DNA of 64,000 bases from Sphingomonas spermidinifaciens (GCF_002351485.1 NZ_NWMW01000001.1:744001-808000); one strand, 5' to 3'. Positions 19,227-27,140 are shown, counted from the stretch's first letter. The notes: generated from the letters alone by a model not told the origin. A program made the numbers and translations.

Positions 19227-20318
19227 GGCGGCTCGATGGTTCAGGGGCGCGTCCATCGCCACGCGCCGCCGCGGCAGCGCCTCGGGCATCTGGTCGCGGA
19301 CATAGGCGAGCAGCGCCTCGCGAATGTCGCAGCGAAGGTCGAACGCCGTCGCCGCGTCGCGCGCGGTGGCGAGGATGCGGACCTCGATCGCATCGGCCTT
19401 CGAGTCCGTGACCTGCAGCACGAAGGCGCGCCCGTCCCAGCGCGGATTGGCCTTCACGACCTGCTCGGCATGGGCGCGCAGCCGGTCGATATCGGCCGCG
19501 GGATCGAGCATCAGGAACACCGAGCCGAGCAGCTGGCTGGTATTGCGCGTCCAGTTCTGAAAGGGCTTTTCAAGGAACTGCGAGACGGGCACCACCAGCC
19601 GCCGCTCGTCCCACAGCGCGACGACCACGTAAGTCAGCCGGATCTCCTCGATCCGTCCCCACTCGCCCTCGACGATCACGACGTCGTCCAGCCGTACCGG
19701 CTCGGTAAAGGCCATCTGGATGCCGGCAATCAGGTTCTTGAGCAGCGGCTGCGCGGCGGCACCCACCGCCAGGCCCGCGAGCCCCGCCGACGCCATCAGT
19801 GTCACCCCGACGCTGCGGATGCTGGGGATGCTCAGCAGCATCAGGCAGATTGTCAGAAACCCAACCCCGAACACGGCGATGCGCACGAGGATGGCGCTCC
19901 GCGTCCGCCGCCGCCGCGCGCGCAGATTGTCGGCGACGCTGATATCGGCGTCGAGCTCGATCGCCTTGCCGGTCGCGCGGATCATCTGGATCGCAAGGCT
20001 GCCGACCAGCAGCGGGACGATCAGTCCCGCTGCCTGCGTCCACGCCGCGTCGGCGGTCGGCGGCAGATTGAGGAACCGCCGCACCGTCGCCAGCGCGATG
20101 CCGACCGCGATCCAGCGCAGCGGTCGGCGCGCATGCTCGACGAAGATATCGTCGGTTGACCCCGGCGTGCGCCGCGCGATCCGGTCGAGCACGCGCATGC
20201 CCAGCCCATGCACCACGATCGCGATCAGGATCGAAAGCGCAACGAGGCCGATATCGATGACAAATGCCGGCACGCGCGTGCCAAGAAGCTCGATCTGCTG
20301 CATATGCGAGAAACGCAT
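19212..20318 (-). CDS. MscS-family small-conductance mechanosensitive channel
   Basis: A 368-residue channel protein. It has about four to five membrane helices (for example FVIDIGLVALSILIAIVVHG and ILVRIAVFGVGFLTICLMLL), the pore helix GVTLMASAGLAGLAVGAAAQPLLKN, the beta domain (VRLDDVVIVEGEWGRIEEIR, WDERRLVVPVSQFLEKPFQNWTR) and a C-terminal alpha/beta vestibule. MscS-type channels release solutes on hypo-osmotic shock. It is convergent with the DUF885 gene and transcribed away from the tRNA gene. Confidence 0.92.
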   Translation of the reverse strand: MRFSHMQQIELLGTRVPAFVIDIGLVALSILIAIVVHGLGMRVLDRIARRTPGSTDDIFVEHARRPLRWIAVGIALATVRRFLNLPPTADAAWTQAAGLIVPLLVGSLAIQMIRATGKAIELDADISVADNLRARRRRTRSAILVRIAVFGVGFLTICLMLLSIPSIRSVGVTLMASAGLAGLAVGAAAQPLLKNLIAGIQMAFTEPVRLDDVVIVEGEWGRIEEIRLTYVVVALWDERRLVVPVSQFLEKPFQNWTRNTSQLLGSVFLMLDPAADIDRLRAHAEQVVKANPRWDGRAFVLQVTDSKADAIEVRILATARDAATAFDLRCDIREALLAYVRDQMPEALPRRRVAMDAPLNHRAASGAA

Positions 20319-20398
20319 GGGCGCGCCCGAGTTCCCCGCGCCACAACCCGCTTGACGCCCGCCCGACCCCCCGCTATCCGCGCCCCTCTCGCAACGAC

Positions 20399-20474
20399 GG
20401 CCCCTTCGTCTAGCGGTCTAGGACGTCGCCCTCTCACGGCGAAAACACGGGTTCGAGTCCCGTAGGGGTCACCA
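20399..20474 (+). tRNA. tRNA-Glu (CTC)
   Basis: The 76 nt fold into a standard cloverleaf. The acceptor stem pairs GGCCCCT with AGGGGTC (one G-U pair), the anticodon stem TCGCC/GGCGA encloses the loop CTCTCAC with anticodon CTC, and the T arm carries GGTTCGAGTCC. The terminal CCA is encoded. This gene decodes GAG. It sits next to a decayed insertion sequence and the copper cluster, so it may mark an integration site. Confidence 0.95.
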
Positions 20475-20485
20475 GCGTCAAATTA

Positions 20486-20509
20486 GAAATGGCGGGATTT
20501 CGCCATTTC
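20486..20509 (+). terminator. Hairpin after tRNA-Glu
   Basis: GAAATGGCG and CGCCATTTC form a perfect 9-bp stem with a 6-nt loop, 11 nt after the encoded CCA. No T run follows directly, although a TTTTTT run occurs at 20538-20543. It is the likely terminator of the tRNA transcript. Confidence 0.5.
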
Positions 20510-20595
20510 AGACGATCTGGTGAAAGCGGCTCCCGCCTTTTTTCCCGCGCTTTTGTTGGTTCGAGGATCAGGGTCCATTGGTGTGAGCGTCACGG

Positions 20596-21038
20596 CCTGA
20601 TTCAGACTCCGCGAGGAGATCGGGATGAGCGACCTGTCTTAGCTGACGGACGGTCAGATGGAGCGCTGCGGTCGTTCGTTCCCAGGAGCCACGGCAAGCC
20701 GCGCGTTGATGATCGACGGATGTGAGCGGCATCGTGTTCGTGGAGGATATACGACCGCTGGAAGCGCTGGGGTGCAGCGGGCGTGTCGACGCGGATGATG
20801 GCAGGGCTTACCGCAGCGGGCGCCGAGCCAAAGACGGTGATGATTCTTCACGACGGCGGGCCAGGTCAGCGACTATGCCGGCGCGGCAGCACTCCTCGAT
20901 AATATGCAAAGGCGCAGTGGCTGGTGGGTGATCGCGGCTACGACGCCGATTGGCGCCGCGTCGCGACCCGCCCCGGGTCGCTGCCCGACCGCATTCTTCT
21001 CCACCGTCGCGCTTGCTGCCACCGGCATCATCCGGCTG
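20596..21038 (+). pseudogene. Degraded IS5-family transposase
   Basis: Reading the three forward frames in turn recovers pieces of an IS5-type transposase: MSDLS then a stop, LTDGQMER, SFVPRSHGKPRVDDRRM and SGIVFV in the first part, then WLVGDRGYDADWR near 20920-20957. The order is right for an IS5 protein, but stop codons, frame changes and missing segments break it, so it cannot be functional. The rest of the 20475-21041 interval holds nothing else I can support. It lies between tRNA-Glu and the copper genes. Confidence 0.75.
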
Positions 21039-21041
21039 TGA

Positions 21042-21779
21042 TCATCGGTTCATAGGCGCGGCCTGACCCGCCGTTTTGCGCCGTTGTTTTCTCGGCCAGC
21101 GCAGATAGAGAAGGATCGTGCCGGCGATCGCGAGCATCAGCCCACCAACCGCGAACGCCTTGAGCCAGGGCGTGTTGAAGTTCTCGTGCTCGCTCCAGTC
21201 CATGATGTGGAGCGCCCAGAAGAAGTCGTAGAACCGCCAGGTTCCGGTGCGGACGGCGGCGATGCGGCCGGCGTCATCAACATAGACTCGCGTCGCCTCG
21301 TCATCGGCGAACGCGACCTGCCAGGCCGGCAACCGTCCCTTGTATTCGGTGCTGGCGGCGGTGATGCGAATGACCTGCGGTTTGGATCGGGTCTGCCCCT
21401 TATAAGCGGCCGAGGCGATCCTGAGCGCCATGGCCGCATCGACCGCACGAAGCGGAGCGCCGGTCGCCGCATCGTGGAGCCGCAACTCGCCCGACACGGT
21501 TTCGACCTCGACCACGGGACGCCCGAGCAGCAGCCGATAGCGCGCACCTCGCAGCGGCATGCCGGAGGCGATCTGGTTTAGCGGCGCATAGGCTTGCACC
21601 GGCAGCACGCCAGCTGCGTCACGCTCGACCAGGTGCTCCCCGCGCACACGGTCGATCGGCAGCAGGCTCATGACCAGCCCGCTTGTGAACCAGAGCAGCA
21701 GTTGCACGCCGATGATCAGTGCCAGCCATCGGTGGAGCCGGCTCGCCCCGATGTGGAGCCGCATCCTGTTGCTTCGCAT
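21042..21779 (-). CDS. PepSY domain-containing membrane protein of the copper cluster
   Basis: A 245-residue protein with an N-terminal membrane helix (WLALIIGVQLLLWFTSGLVM), a PepSY-like periplasmic region (VVEVETVSGELRLHDAATGA, ASTEYKGRLPAWQVAFADDE), the signature FYDFFWALHIMDW and a C-terminal helix (AFAVGGLMLAIAGTILLYL). It ends with a basic cytoplasmic tail. It lies 33 nt downstream of copB and is probably in the same transcript, which suggests a role in copper or cuprous-ion redox handling at the inner membrane. Function is inferred from context only. Confidence 0.8.
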   Translation of the reverse strand: MRSNRMRLHIGASRLHRWLALIIGVQLLLWFTSGLVMSLLPIDRVRGEHLVERDAAGVLPVQAYAPLNQIASGMPLRGARYRLLLGRPVVEVETVSGELRLHDAATGAPLRAVDAAMALRIASAAYKGQTRSKPQVIRITAASTEYKGRLPAWQVAFADDEATRVYVDDAGRIAAVRTGTWRFYDFFWALHIMDWSEHENFNTPWLKAFAVGGLMLAIAGTILLYLRWPRKQRRKTAGQAAPMNR

Positions 21780-21812
21780 TTGTCCCCCTGTTGCCCGGGC
21801 CTGCGGCCATCG

Positions 21813-22958
21813 TCAGAACCAGGCGCGGATCCCCGCCACCAAGCTGAAGCCGCCCGTGCCCTCGCCCGCCGCTCGGGCATAACGCGCCGTCTCGCCGAGC
21901 CTGCGTTCCCACGAAACGCCGACATAGGGCGCGAACTCGCGGGCGATCTCGTAGCGCAGGCGCAGGCCCGCCTCGGCATCGGTCACGCCCGAGCCGAGCC
22001 GGCTATCGGGCACGTCCTGCGCGGACAGATTGAGCTCGACCCGCGGCTGCAGCACGAGGCGCTGGGTGATGCGCTGGTCATAATAGCCCTCCAGCCGGGC
22101 AAACACGTCGCCCTTGTCGGACAGGAACAGCGCGCCTTCGACATCGAACCAATAGGGCGCAAGACCCTCGAACCCGATCTGGGCATAGGTGCGATCAGGG
22201 CCGGGCGCGAAATCCTGGCGAACGCCGGCCTGCAGGTTGAAATAGGGTCCGATAGCCCGGCTGTAGAGCGCCTGCACCTCGCCCTCCGCATCCTCGCGAA
22301 AGGTGCCTTCGCCCTCGCTCTTGATGGTCAGGCGGTTGATGTCGCCGCCATACCAGAACTCGCCGTCCCATCGATATCCGTCGCGCCCCTCGCGAAGCTG
22401 CACCTCGGCGAGGTTCAGCATCAGCTGGGAGAAGGACATGCCGCCATGCTCGCGGCGCAGGGCGGCGCGCGCCGGAGCCATCGCCTCACGGCCCCAGATC
22501 CGGTCGGCATAGCTCGCCTCCGGCGCCGCTGGTGCGGGTGCATTGCCGGCGGGCAGTGCAGTGCCCGCCATCCCCATCGCAGGAGCGGCCCTTTTCGCTG
22601 AGGACTGCTTTGGCGTGCAGTGCCCCATCGCGGCATGCTCCGCCGGGCAGTCAGGATCGGCTGGGGCCGCCGGCGAGGATGAGGGGGGCGCCGCTTGTGC
22701 CGCCGGCGCCGAGGTCTTGGGCGTGCAATGGCCCATCGCGGCATGTTCCGGGGCGCAAGCCGGATCGGCGGTGCCGGCAGCCGGCGCAGCGCTCGGGTCC
22801 GCCGCCGGCTTTGGACGCGGCGGCGACGTCACTGCTTTCGGCTTGGTCGCGGCCTTGGGCTTGACCGGCGCGGGCATGGCGCAATGGCCCATCGCGGCAT
22901 GTTCGGGCGTGCACTGGCTCGCCGATGCCAGGAGGATGGCGCCGAGGGTGAGGCTCAC
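21813..22958 (-). CDS. copB: Outer-membrane copper resistance protein CopB
   Basis: The 381-residue product has a short signal sequence, a Pro/Ala-rich N-terminal region and a CopB beta-barrel (about 165-381: SFSQLMLNLAEVQLREGRDG, GEFWYGGDINRLTIKSEGEG, EVQALYSRAIGPYFNLQAGV, and a terminal Phe in GIRAWF). CopB proteins sit in the outer membrane and bind or export copper. The N-terminal region carries three copies of C-x-x-EHAAMGHC (Cys16-26, Cys68-78, Cys104-114), unusual metal-binding units that also occur in the CopA next door. It begins with a GTG overlapping the copA stop by 4 nt. Confidence 0.9.
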   Translation of the reverse strand: MSLTLGAILLASASQCTPEHAAMGHCAMPAPVKPKAATKPKAVTSPPRPKPAADPSAAPAAGTADPACAPEHAAMGHCTPKTSAPAAQAAPPSSSPAAPADPDCPAEHAAMGHCTPKQSSAKRAAPAMGMAGTALPAGNAPAPAAPEASYADRIWGREAMAPARAALRREHGGMSFSQLMLNLAEVQLREGRDGYRWDGEFWYGGDINRLTIKSEGEGTFREDAEGEVQALYSRAIGPYFNLQAGVRQDFAPGPDRTYAQIGFEGLAPYWFDVEGALFLSDKGDVFARLEGYYDQRITQRLVLQPRVELNLSAQDVPDSRLGSGVTDAEAGLRLRYEIAREFAPYVGVSWERRLGETARYARAAGEGTGGFSLVAGIRAWF

Positions 22959-24823
22959 GCGGCGTCTCCCCCGCGCGGGCGGACCGAGACGACCTGCATC
23001 ATGCCTGCGTGCATGTGATAGAGCATATGGCAGTGGAACGCCCAGTCGCCGACCGCATCGGTCGTGACGTCGAACGTCGCCGTTCCACCTGGCTGAACCT
23101 GGATCGTATGCTTGCGCGGCGCATACTCGCCATGACCCGTGACCAGCTCGAAAAAGTGGCCATGCAGGTGGATGGGATGCCCCATCATCGTGTCGTTGAC
23201 CAAGGTGATGCGTACTCGCTCGTCCTTGAGGAACGGGATCGGCTTGTTCACCTCGCTCAGTTTCTCGCCGTCGAACGCCCACATATAGCGTTCCATGTTG
23301 CCGGTCAGGTGAATGCGCATCGACCGGTCGGGCGCGCGCACGTCAGGATTGCGATCGACGGCCATCAGATCGGTATAGACCAGCACCTTGTGACCGACAT
23401 TCTCCAGTCCCTGGCCGGGTTCGCCCATGCGGTCGACCGGCATCGGCGAGATGGTTTGGACGGTCGGCGTCTTCTTGACCTCCGGCGCGACGGAAAAGTC
23501 GCGCATCGAGTGGTCCATGCCGCCCGCGGCGTGATCCATGCCGGCATGCTGGCCGGTGTTCCCGGTCGCCGGGGCGGCCGCCGCCGGCGTGCAGTGACCC
23601 ATGGCAGCGTGTTCCGGCGGACAGGCCTGAGCCGCCGGTGCCGGCGCCGAGTGGCCCATTGCCGCATGGTCCATGCCAGCCATCGCGCCGCCCGAGCCAT
23701 GGTTCATGCTGCCCATGCCCATGTCCTTCATGTCGGCGAGCGGCCGGCGGCGCAGCGCGGGAACGGCCGCGGCCATACCTTCACGCGGCGCGAGTGTCGC
23801 GCGCGCCATGCCGGAGCGGTCGACGCTTTCGCCAACGATCGTATAAGCACGCTCGTCCGCAGGCTGAACGATCACGTCATAGGTTTCCGCGACCGCGATC
23901 TGCATCTCGTCCACCTCGACCGGCCGCACCGGCAGGCCGTCGGCCTGGACGACGGTCAGCCGCAGGCCGGGGATGCGGAAGTTGAAGGTCGTCATCGCCG
24001 AGGCGTTGATGAGCCGCAGGCGCACGCGCTCGCCCGGTCGGAAAAGGCCCGTCCAGTTGTCGCGCGGGCCATGCCCGTTGACGAGATAGGTATAGGTGCT
24101 GCCGGTCACATCGGCGACATCGGTGGGGTCCATGCGCATCGCGCCCCAGGCCCGACGCTCTTTGGCCGACTGGTCGCGGCCGGCCAGCATCCCGCCAAGC
24201 GTCTGCTTCTGGAAGTTGAAATAGCCGCCTTGCTGCTTCAGCTTCTTGAAGATGGTGTGTGGGTGCATCTGGCTATGGTCGGACAGCACGATGACGTGCT
24301 CGCGATCCGACTGGATGGGATCGTCGCCCGCGGGATCGATGACGATGGGGCCATAATGGCCGAGCTGCTCCTGAAGCCCTGAATGGCTATGATACCAGTA
24401 GGTGCCCGACTGGACGATCGGGAACTCGTAGGTGAAGGTCGAACGCGGCTTGATGCCGGGGAAGCTCACGCCCGGGACGCCGTCCATATGGAACGGCAGG
24501 ATCAGGCCGTGCCAGTGGATCGAGCTGTCCTCGTCGAGAGCGTTTTCGACGTGCAGGCGGACGGTCTGCCCCTCGCGCAGGCGGATGAGCGGCGCGGGGA
24601 CGGTGCCGTTGATGCCGATCGCGTGGCTTTCCCGCCCGTCGATCGTCATCATCTGATGCGCGATGCGCAGATTGATGTCCTCGCCCGACACGGTGGGCAG
24701 CGGCTTCACGATGCCGGCGGACACGGACTGCGCCCAGGCCGGCATCCAGGCGGAGATGGCCAGTCCCCCGCCCGCGAGCGTGGCGCCGCGCAGCAGGCGC
24801 CGGCGGTCGATGGTTGCGTTCAT
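22955..24823 (-). CDS. copA: Multicopper oxidase CopA (copper resistance)
   Basis: A 622-residue periplasmic multicopper oxidase of the CopA type that oxidises Cu(I). The start at 24823 gives a Tat signal (RRRLLRGATLAGGGLAIS). The copper ligand motifs are complete: HWHG at 104-107, HSHSG from 145, HPIHLHGH near 549-556 and HCHMLYHMHAGMM near 597-609. Between domains 2 and 3 is a Met/His/Gly-rich insertion (about 365-440: DMKDMGMGSMNHG, MAGMDHAAMGH) including one C-x-x-EHAAMGHC unit at 401-411. It is followed by copB and preceded by the sigma-factor gene. Confidence 0.94.
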   Translation of the reverse strand: MNATIDRRRLLRGATLAGGGLAISAWMPAWAQSVSAGIVKPLPTVSGEDINLRIAHQMMTIDGRESHAIGINGTVPAPLIRLREGQTVRLHVENALDEDSSIHWHGLILPFHMDGVPGVSFPGIKPRSTFTYEFPIVQSGTYWYHSHSGLQEQLGHYGPIVIDPAGDDPIQSDREHVIVLSDHSQMHPHTIFKKLKQQGGYFNFQKQTLGGMLAGRDQSAKERRAWGAMRMDPTDVADVTGSTYTYLVNGHGPRDNWTGLFRPGERVRLRLINASAMTTFNFRIPGLRLTVVQADGLPVRPVEVDEMQIAVAETYDVIVQPADERAYTIVGESVDRSGMARATLAPREGMAAAVPALRRRPLADMKDMGMGSMNHGSGGAMAGMDHAAMGHSAPAPAAQACPPEHAAMGHCTPAAAAPATGNTGQHAGMDHAAGGMDHSMRDFSVAPEVKKTPTVQTISPMPVDRMGEPGQGLENVGHKVLVYTDLMAVDRNPDVRAPDRSMRIHLTGNMERYMWAFDGEKLSEVNKPIPFLKDERVRITLVNDTMMGHPIHLHGHFFELVTGHGEYAPRKHTIQVQPGGTATFDVTTDAVGDWAFHCHMLYHMHAGMMQVVSVRPRGGDAA

Positions 24824-24905
24824 CAGGGCTTTCGTCTCTCGGTTCGGCAAACGATCTCTGTCCTTGATACGCGCCGCGGCGGAGCACCCCTCGGCGATTC
24901 TCAGT

Positions 24906-25472
24906 TTAACGGCCGAGCATCTGGGCCAGGCGCGCACGGGCGCGCCGGATGCGCGTCTCCACGGCTTTTTCGCTGATCGCAAGGAGTTCGGCCGCCTCGG
25001 CCTGGCTCAGTCCCTCTACCACGCACAGGACCAGGGGTTCGCGCTGGGATGCCGGAAGCTGCGCCACCGCGCGGGAAAGGCGGGCAAGCTCGGTGCGGTC
25101 GATCGCCTCTGCGTCCGGCAGGGGACGATCGTCGGCGTGCAACTCGGCAATCTCCCCGACCGGGATCGACAGACCGAGCATGCGCCGCACGGCACGCCGG
25201 CGCGCCCAGTCGCGTGCCTTGTTGAGCGCAATGCGCGCGAGCCATGCCGACATCGGTCGCTCCGGATCGAACCGGCGAAGCGCACCGTAAGCCGACACGA
25301 ACGTCTCCTGCACGAGATCGAGCGCCTCGTCAGGATCGGCGACGTTGGCGAGGATGAGGCGATAGACGCGCCGCCGGTGGCGTCGCATGACTTCGGCAAA
25401 GGCATCGTCGTCCCCGACCGCGGACCGGCGAGCGAGGTCGCCATCCGAGAGTGCCGCTAGGTCCGACCTCAC
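24906..25472 (-). CDS. ECF sigma factor (CnrH-like)
   Basis: A 188-residue extracytoplasmic-function sigma factor. Region 2 runs through FAEVMRRHRRRVYRLILANV, DEALDLVQETFVSAYGALR and PMSAWLARIALNKARDWARR; region 4 is AVAQLPASQREPLVLCVVEG, LSQAEAAELLAISEKAVETR and RRARARLAQ. It overlaps the upstream periplasmic-sensor gene by 4 nt, and a membrane anti-sigma-like protein precedes that, exactly the gene order of cnrYXH in Cupriavidus. Its likely targets are the copper genes that follow, with the metal signal relayed from the periplasm. Confidence 0.9.
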   Translation of the reverse strand: MRSDLAALSDGDLARRSAVGDDDAFAEVMRRHRRRVYRLILANVADPDEALDLVQETFVSAYGALRRFDPERPMSAWLARIALNKARDWARRRAVRRMLGLSIPVGEIAELHADDRPLPDAEAIDRTELARLSRAVAQLPASQREPLVLCVVEGLSQAEAAELLAISEKAVETRIRRARARLAQMLGR

Positions 25473-25909
25473 CGGGCGCCGGTGGTCAGCGACTTCGTGA
25501 CAGCGCGATCAAACGCCGCCTGCTGATCGGGGCGCAGCAGCTGGCGCATGGCGAACACGTGCGCGAGCGTCGCCTTCTGAAGCTCGCCCATCGCGCGATG
25601 CGACGCATCCACTGCCGCCGCCACCCTCGGTCCGTTCGCGTGCTCGGCCTCGATCGCCGCCGCGAGCCGCGCATTGTCGGCGCGCAGCTCGGCCTCGAGC
25701 GCCTCGCGCCGCTCGGCGAATTCGCGTTCGAGCCGCTCGATCCCGGCCGCCTGGCCGGCGTCGAGGTCGAGGTCGTTGTGGAGCAGGGCATGCAGTTCGG
25801 ACGACTGGGCATGGCGCTCCGGTATGATCGCGCGACCGACGAACACGCCGCCGATCGCCGCGACAAAGGCGACGACCGCGACCAGCGCGGTCCAGCGTCC
25901 GCGGGTCAT
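25469..25909 (-). CDS. Periplasmic heavy-metal sensor (CnrX-like)
   Basis: A 146-residue protein with an N-terminal membrane anchor (WTALVAVVAFVAAIGGVFVG) and an all-helical periplasmic domain of the CnrX/ZraP type. Histidines and acidic residues in the first helices (ERHAQSSELHALLHNDLDLD) and a methionine in VFAMRQLLRPDQ are plausible metal ligands. It overlaps both neighbours by 4 nt. In CnrYXH systems this sensor binds metal and releases the sigma factor held by CnrY. The metal is probably copper given the target genes, but that is inference. Confidence 0.85.
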   Translation of the reverse strand: MTRGRWTALVAVVAFVAAIGGVFVGRAIIPERHAQSSELHALLHNDLDLDAGQAAGIERLEREFAERREALEAELRADNARLAAAIEAEHANGPRVAAAVDASHRAMGELQKATLAHVFAMRQLLRPDQQAAFDRAVTKSLTTGAR

Positions 25910-26181
25910 CGATCGGCCAGCAAAAGCGTCGATGGGGCGAACGAACCCGCCACACCAAAGGGATCGATCGGGGCCGCGCTTGCCGGCGAGGCCGTCGGAC
26001 CAGCGGTCATCGTTCCCAAGACGATCGCGCCGACCGCCGCGAGCGCCACGGCACCGATTCCGGTCCGTGCGCTCGTGCGGTTGACCCGCACCCGCTCGAA
26101 TACGGTCGCGTCGATCGAGTCCAGTCCGGGATGATCTTGATCGGCGACCCGGCGGAGCGCGGTATCGAAGTCTAGGTCCAT
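25906..26181 (-). CDS. Membrane anti-sigma factor candidate (CnrY-like)
   Basis: A 91-residue protein with a short acidic cytoplasmic N-terminus (MDLDFDTALRRVADQDHPGL), one membrane helix (GIGAVALAAVGAIVLGTMTA) and a short periplasmic tail. This is the topology of CnrY, which sequesters its ECF sigma factor through the N-terminal helix. It is the first gene of the sensor operon and overlaps the CnrX-like gene by 4 nt. The ATG at 26181 has GGAGAA at good spacing; an ATG at 26193 is the alternative. Sequence identity to CnrY cannot be judged here, so the role rests on position and topology. Confidence 0.7.
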   Translation of the reverse strand: MDLDFDTALRRVADQDHPGLDSIDATVFERVRVNRTSARTGIGAVALAAVGAIVLGTMTAGPTASPASAAPIDPFGVAGSFAPSTLLLADR

Positions 26182-26222
26182 CTGGTTCTCCATGTCGTGG
26201 AATACGGCTGGGACGCTAGCAG

Positions 26223-26269
26223 CCCTCGCGGAAGCGCACAGTCGCGAAACACGAGGACCTCCGCGAGGG
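26223..26269. repeat. Inverted repeat between the anti-sigma gene and copC
   Basis: The 10-nt arms CCCTCGCGGA and TCCGCGAGGG are exact inverse copies separated by 27 nt. They lie in the 148-nt gap between two divergent genes, where both promoters must be. This could be a regulator site or an RNA hairpin; nothing in the sequence decides. Confidence 0.45.
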
Positions 26270-26329
26270 GCCAGGGGCTTTCGCGCGTATTCGACCACGA
26301 TCCCGCCAACGTTTCCGATGGAGTAGATG

Positions 26330-26698
26330 ATGCATTTCAAAGCGATTGCCGCCGCCGTTCTAGTGATGGCGGCCCCCGTCACGGCGCACCCCAAACTGGT
26401 CTCAGCGACCCCCGCGCCGAACGCCACGGTCGCGCCGACCACGCGAGTCCAGGTGACCTTTTCAGAGGCGCTGCTGCCCGACGGCTCGGGCGCGGACATC
26501 GTGATGACCGGCATGCCCGGCATGGACTCGCACCCGCCGATGAAGATGGCCGCGAAGGTCAACGTCAGCCCCGACCGCAAGACGATGACCCTCACGCTGG
26601 CGAAGCCGCTGCCAAAGGGCACCTATCGCCTCGACTGGCACGGCGTGTCTGCCGACACCCATCAGGCGAAGGGCAGCTACGCCTTCAAGGTGGCCTGA
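26330..26698 (+). CDS. copC: CopC-family periplasmic copper-binding protein
   Basis: The 122-residue product has a signal sequence (HFKAIAAAVLVMAAPVTA) whose cleavage leaves the mature N-terminus HPKLVSATPAPN. That N-terminal His is the first Cu(II) ligand of CopC, and the HGVSADTHQAKGSYAFKV end is the typical C-terminal block. A Met/His stretch (MTGMPGMDSHPPMKM) may add a Cu(I) site. Of two adjacent ATGs (26327, 26330), 26330 has the better spacing to GGAG. It is divergent from the sigma operon and has no copD after it. Confidence 0.92.
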   Translation: MHFKAIAAAVLVMAAPVTAHPKLVSATPAPNATVAPTTRVQVTFSEALLPDGSGADIVMTGMPGMDSHPPMKMAAKVNVSPDRKTMTLTLAKPLPKGTYRLDWHGVSADTHQAKGSYAFKVA

Positions 26699-26799
26699 GA
26701 GAGGATCTGCCGGGCGGCGCGCGCCATGCCGATGCGCGCGCCGGTCCTCGCGTGCGGAACGACCAAGTAACGGGTCACACTCCGAACACACATCACGAC

Positions 26800-26815
26800 A
26801 TAAAGATATCTTTAT
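26800..26815. promoter_or_regulatory. Palindromic operator, probable SahR site 2
   Basis: ATAAAGATATCTTTAT is a perfect 16-bp palindrome identical to the core of the operator at 843-864. It lies in a 490-nt gene-free stretch (26699-27188), about 45 nt before the cobalamin riboswitch, the position expected for a repressor site over the promoter of mesX-mesD. The rest of that stretch holds the riboswitch and its downstream hairpins. Confidence 0.72.
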
Positions 26816-26860
26816 ATTCCGCCTTGACACCGCGTCGACGATGGTGTTGATCGCGGGGGT

Positions 26861-27055
26861 CGAGGTTCCGCATCCCAGGCATGGCGATGCGGCTAAGACG
26901 GGAAGCCGGTGGTGTCCGCAAGGGCAGAATCCGGCGCTGCCCCCGCAACTGTAAGCGGCGAGCGGACGCTCCATCTCGTGTCACTGGGCTTTGCGACAAG
27001 CCTGGGAAGGCCGGAGCCCCGCGTTGACCCGTGAGCCAGGAGACCTGCCTCCGAC
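26861..27055 (+). ncRNA. Cobalamin riboswitch
   Basis: The stretch has the conserved parts of the AdoCbl/B12 element in order: a P3-P4-type core with GGGAAGCCGGTG, then CGCTGCCCCCGCAACTGTAAG (in two pieces around 26935-26957), GCCTGGGAAGGCC near 27000, and the B12 box GAGCCAGGAGACCTGCC at 27033-27049. It lies between the operator and mesX on the same strand. Cobalamin would be expected to switch off the B12-independent methionine synthase genes downstream. Confidence 0.93.
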
Positions 27056-27068
27056 GCCATAACGTTCC

Positions 27069-27140
27069 TCGGACGGGGGTCCTCCGGTGGATCGCGCTTG
27101 ACGCGACGGTCCCCGGTACCTGCCATCCGGACCCGTCCGA
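27069..27140 (+). promoter_or_regulatory. Candidate riboswitch expression platform
   Basis: TCGGACGGG (27069-27077) and CCCGTCCGA (27132-27140) are perfectly complementary 9-mers located after the B12 box and 49 nt before the mesX start. Pairing them would form a long-range hairpin that could compete with other pairings. Whether this acts by termination or by blocking translation is not clear. Confidence 0.4.

Noticed and set aside
20399..20474. Duplicate tRNA 3' end as an island attachment site
   Set aside because: I looked for a second copy of the T-arm/acceptor segment up to about 27 kb and did not see one; without it the island border stays a guess.
20624..20725. IS5-type frame as an active transposase
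   Set aside because: An in-frame stop follows the first five codons and later pieces need frame changes; only fragments of the protein can be read, so it is a remnant.
21877..22930. CRISPR-like repeats suggested by the recurring GCATG/GCAATGGCCCAT words
   Set aside because: These are codons of the repeated EHAAMGHC protein motif inside copB, irregularly spaced and in frame, not a repeat-spacer array.
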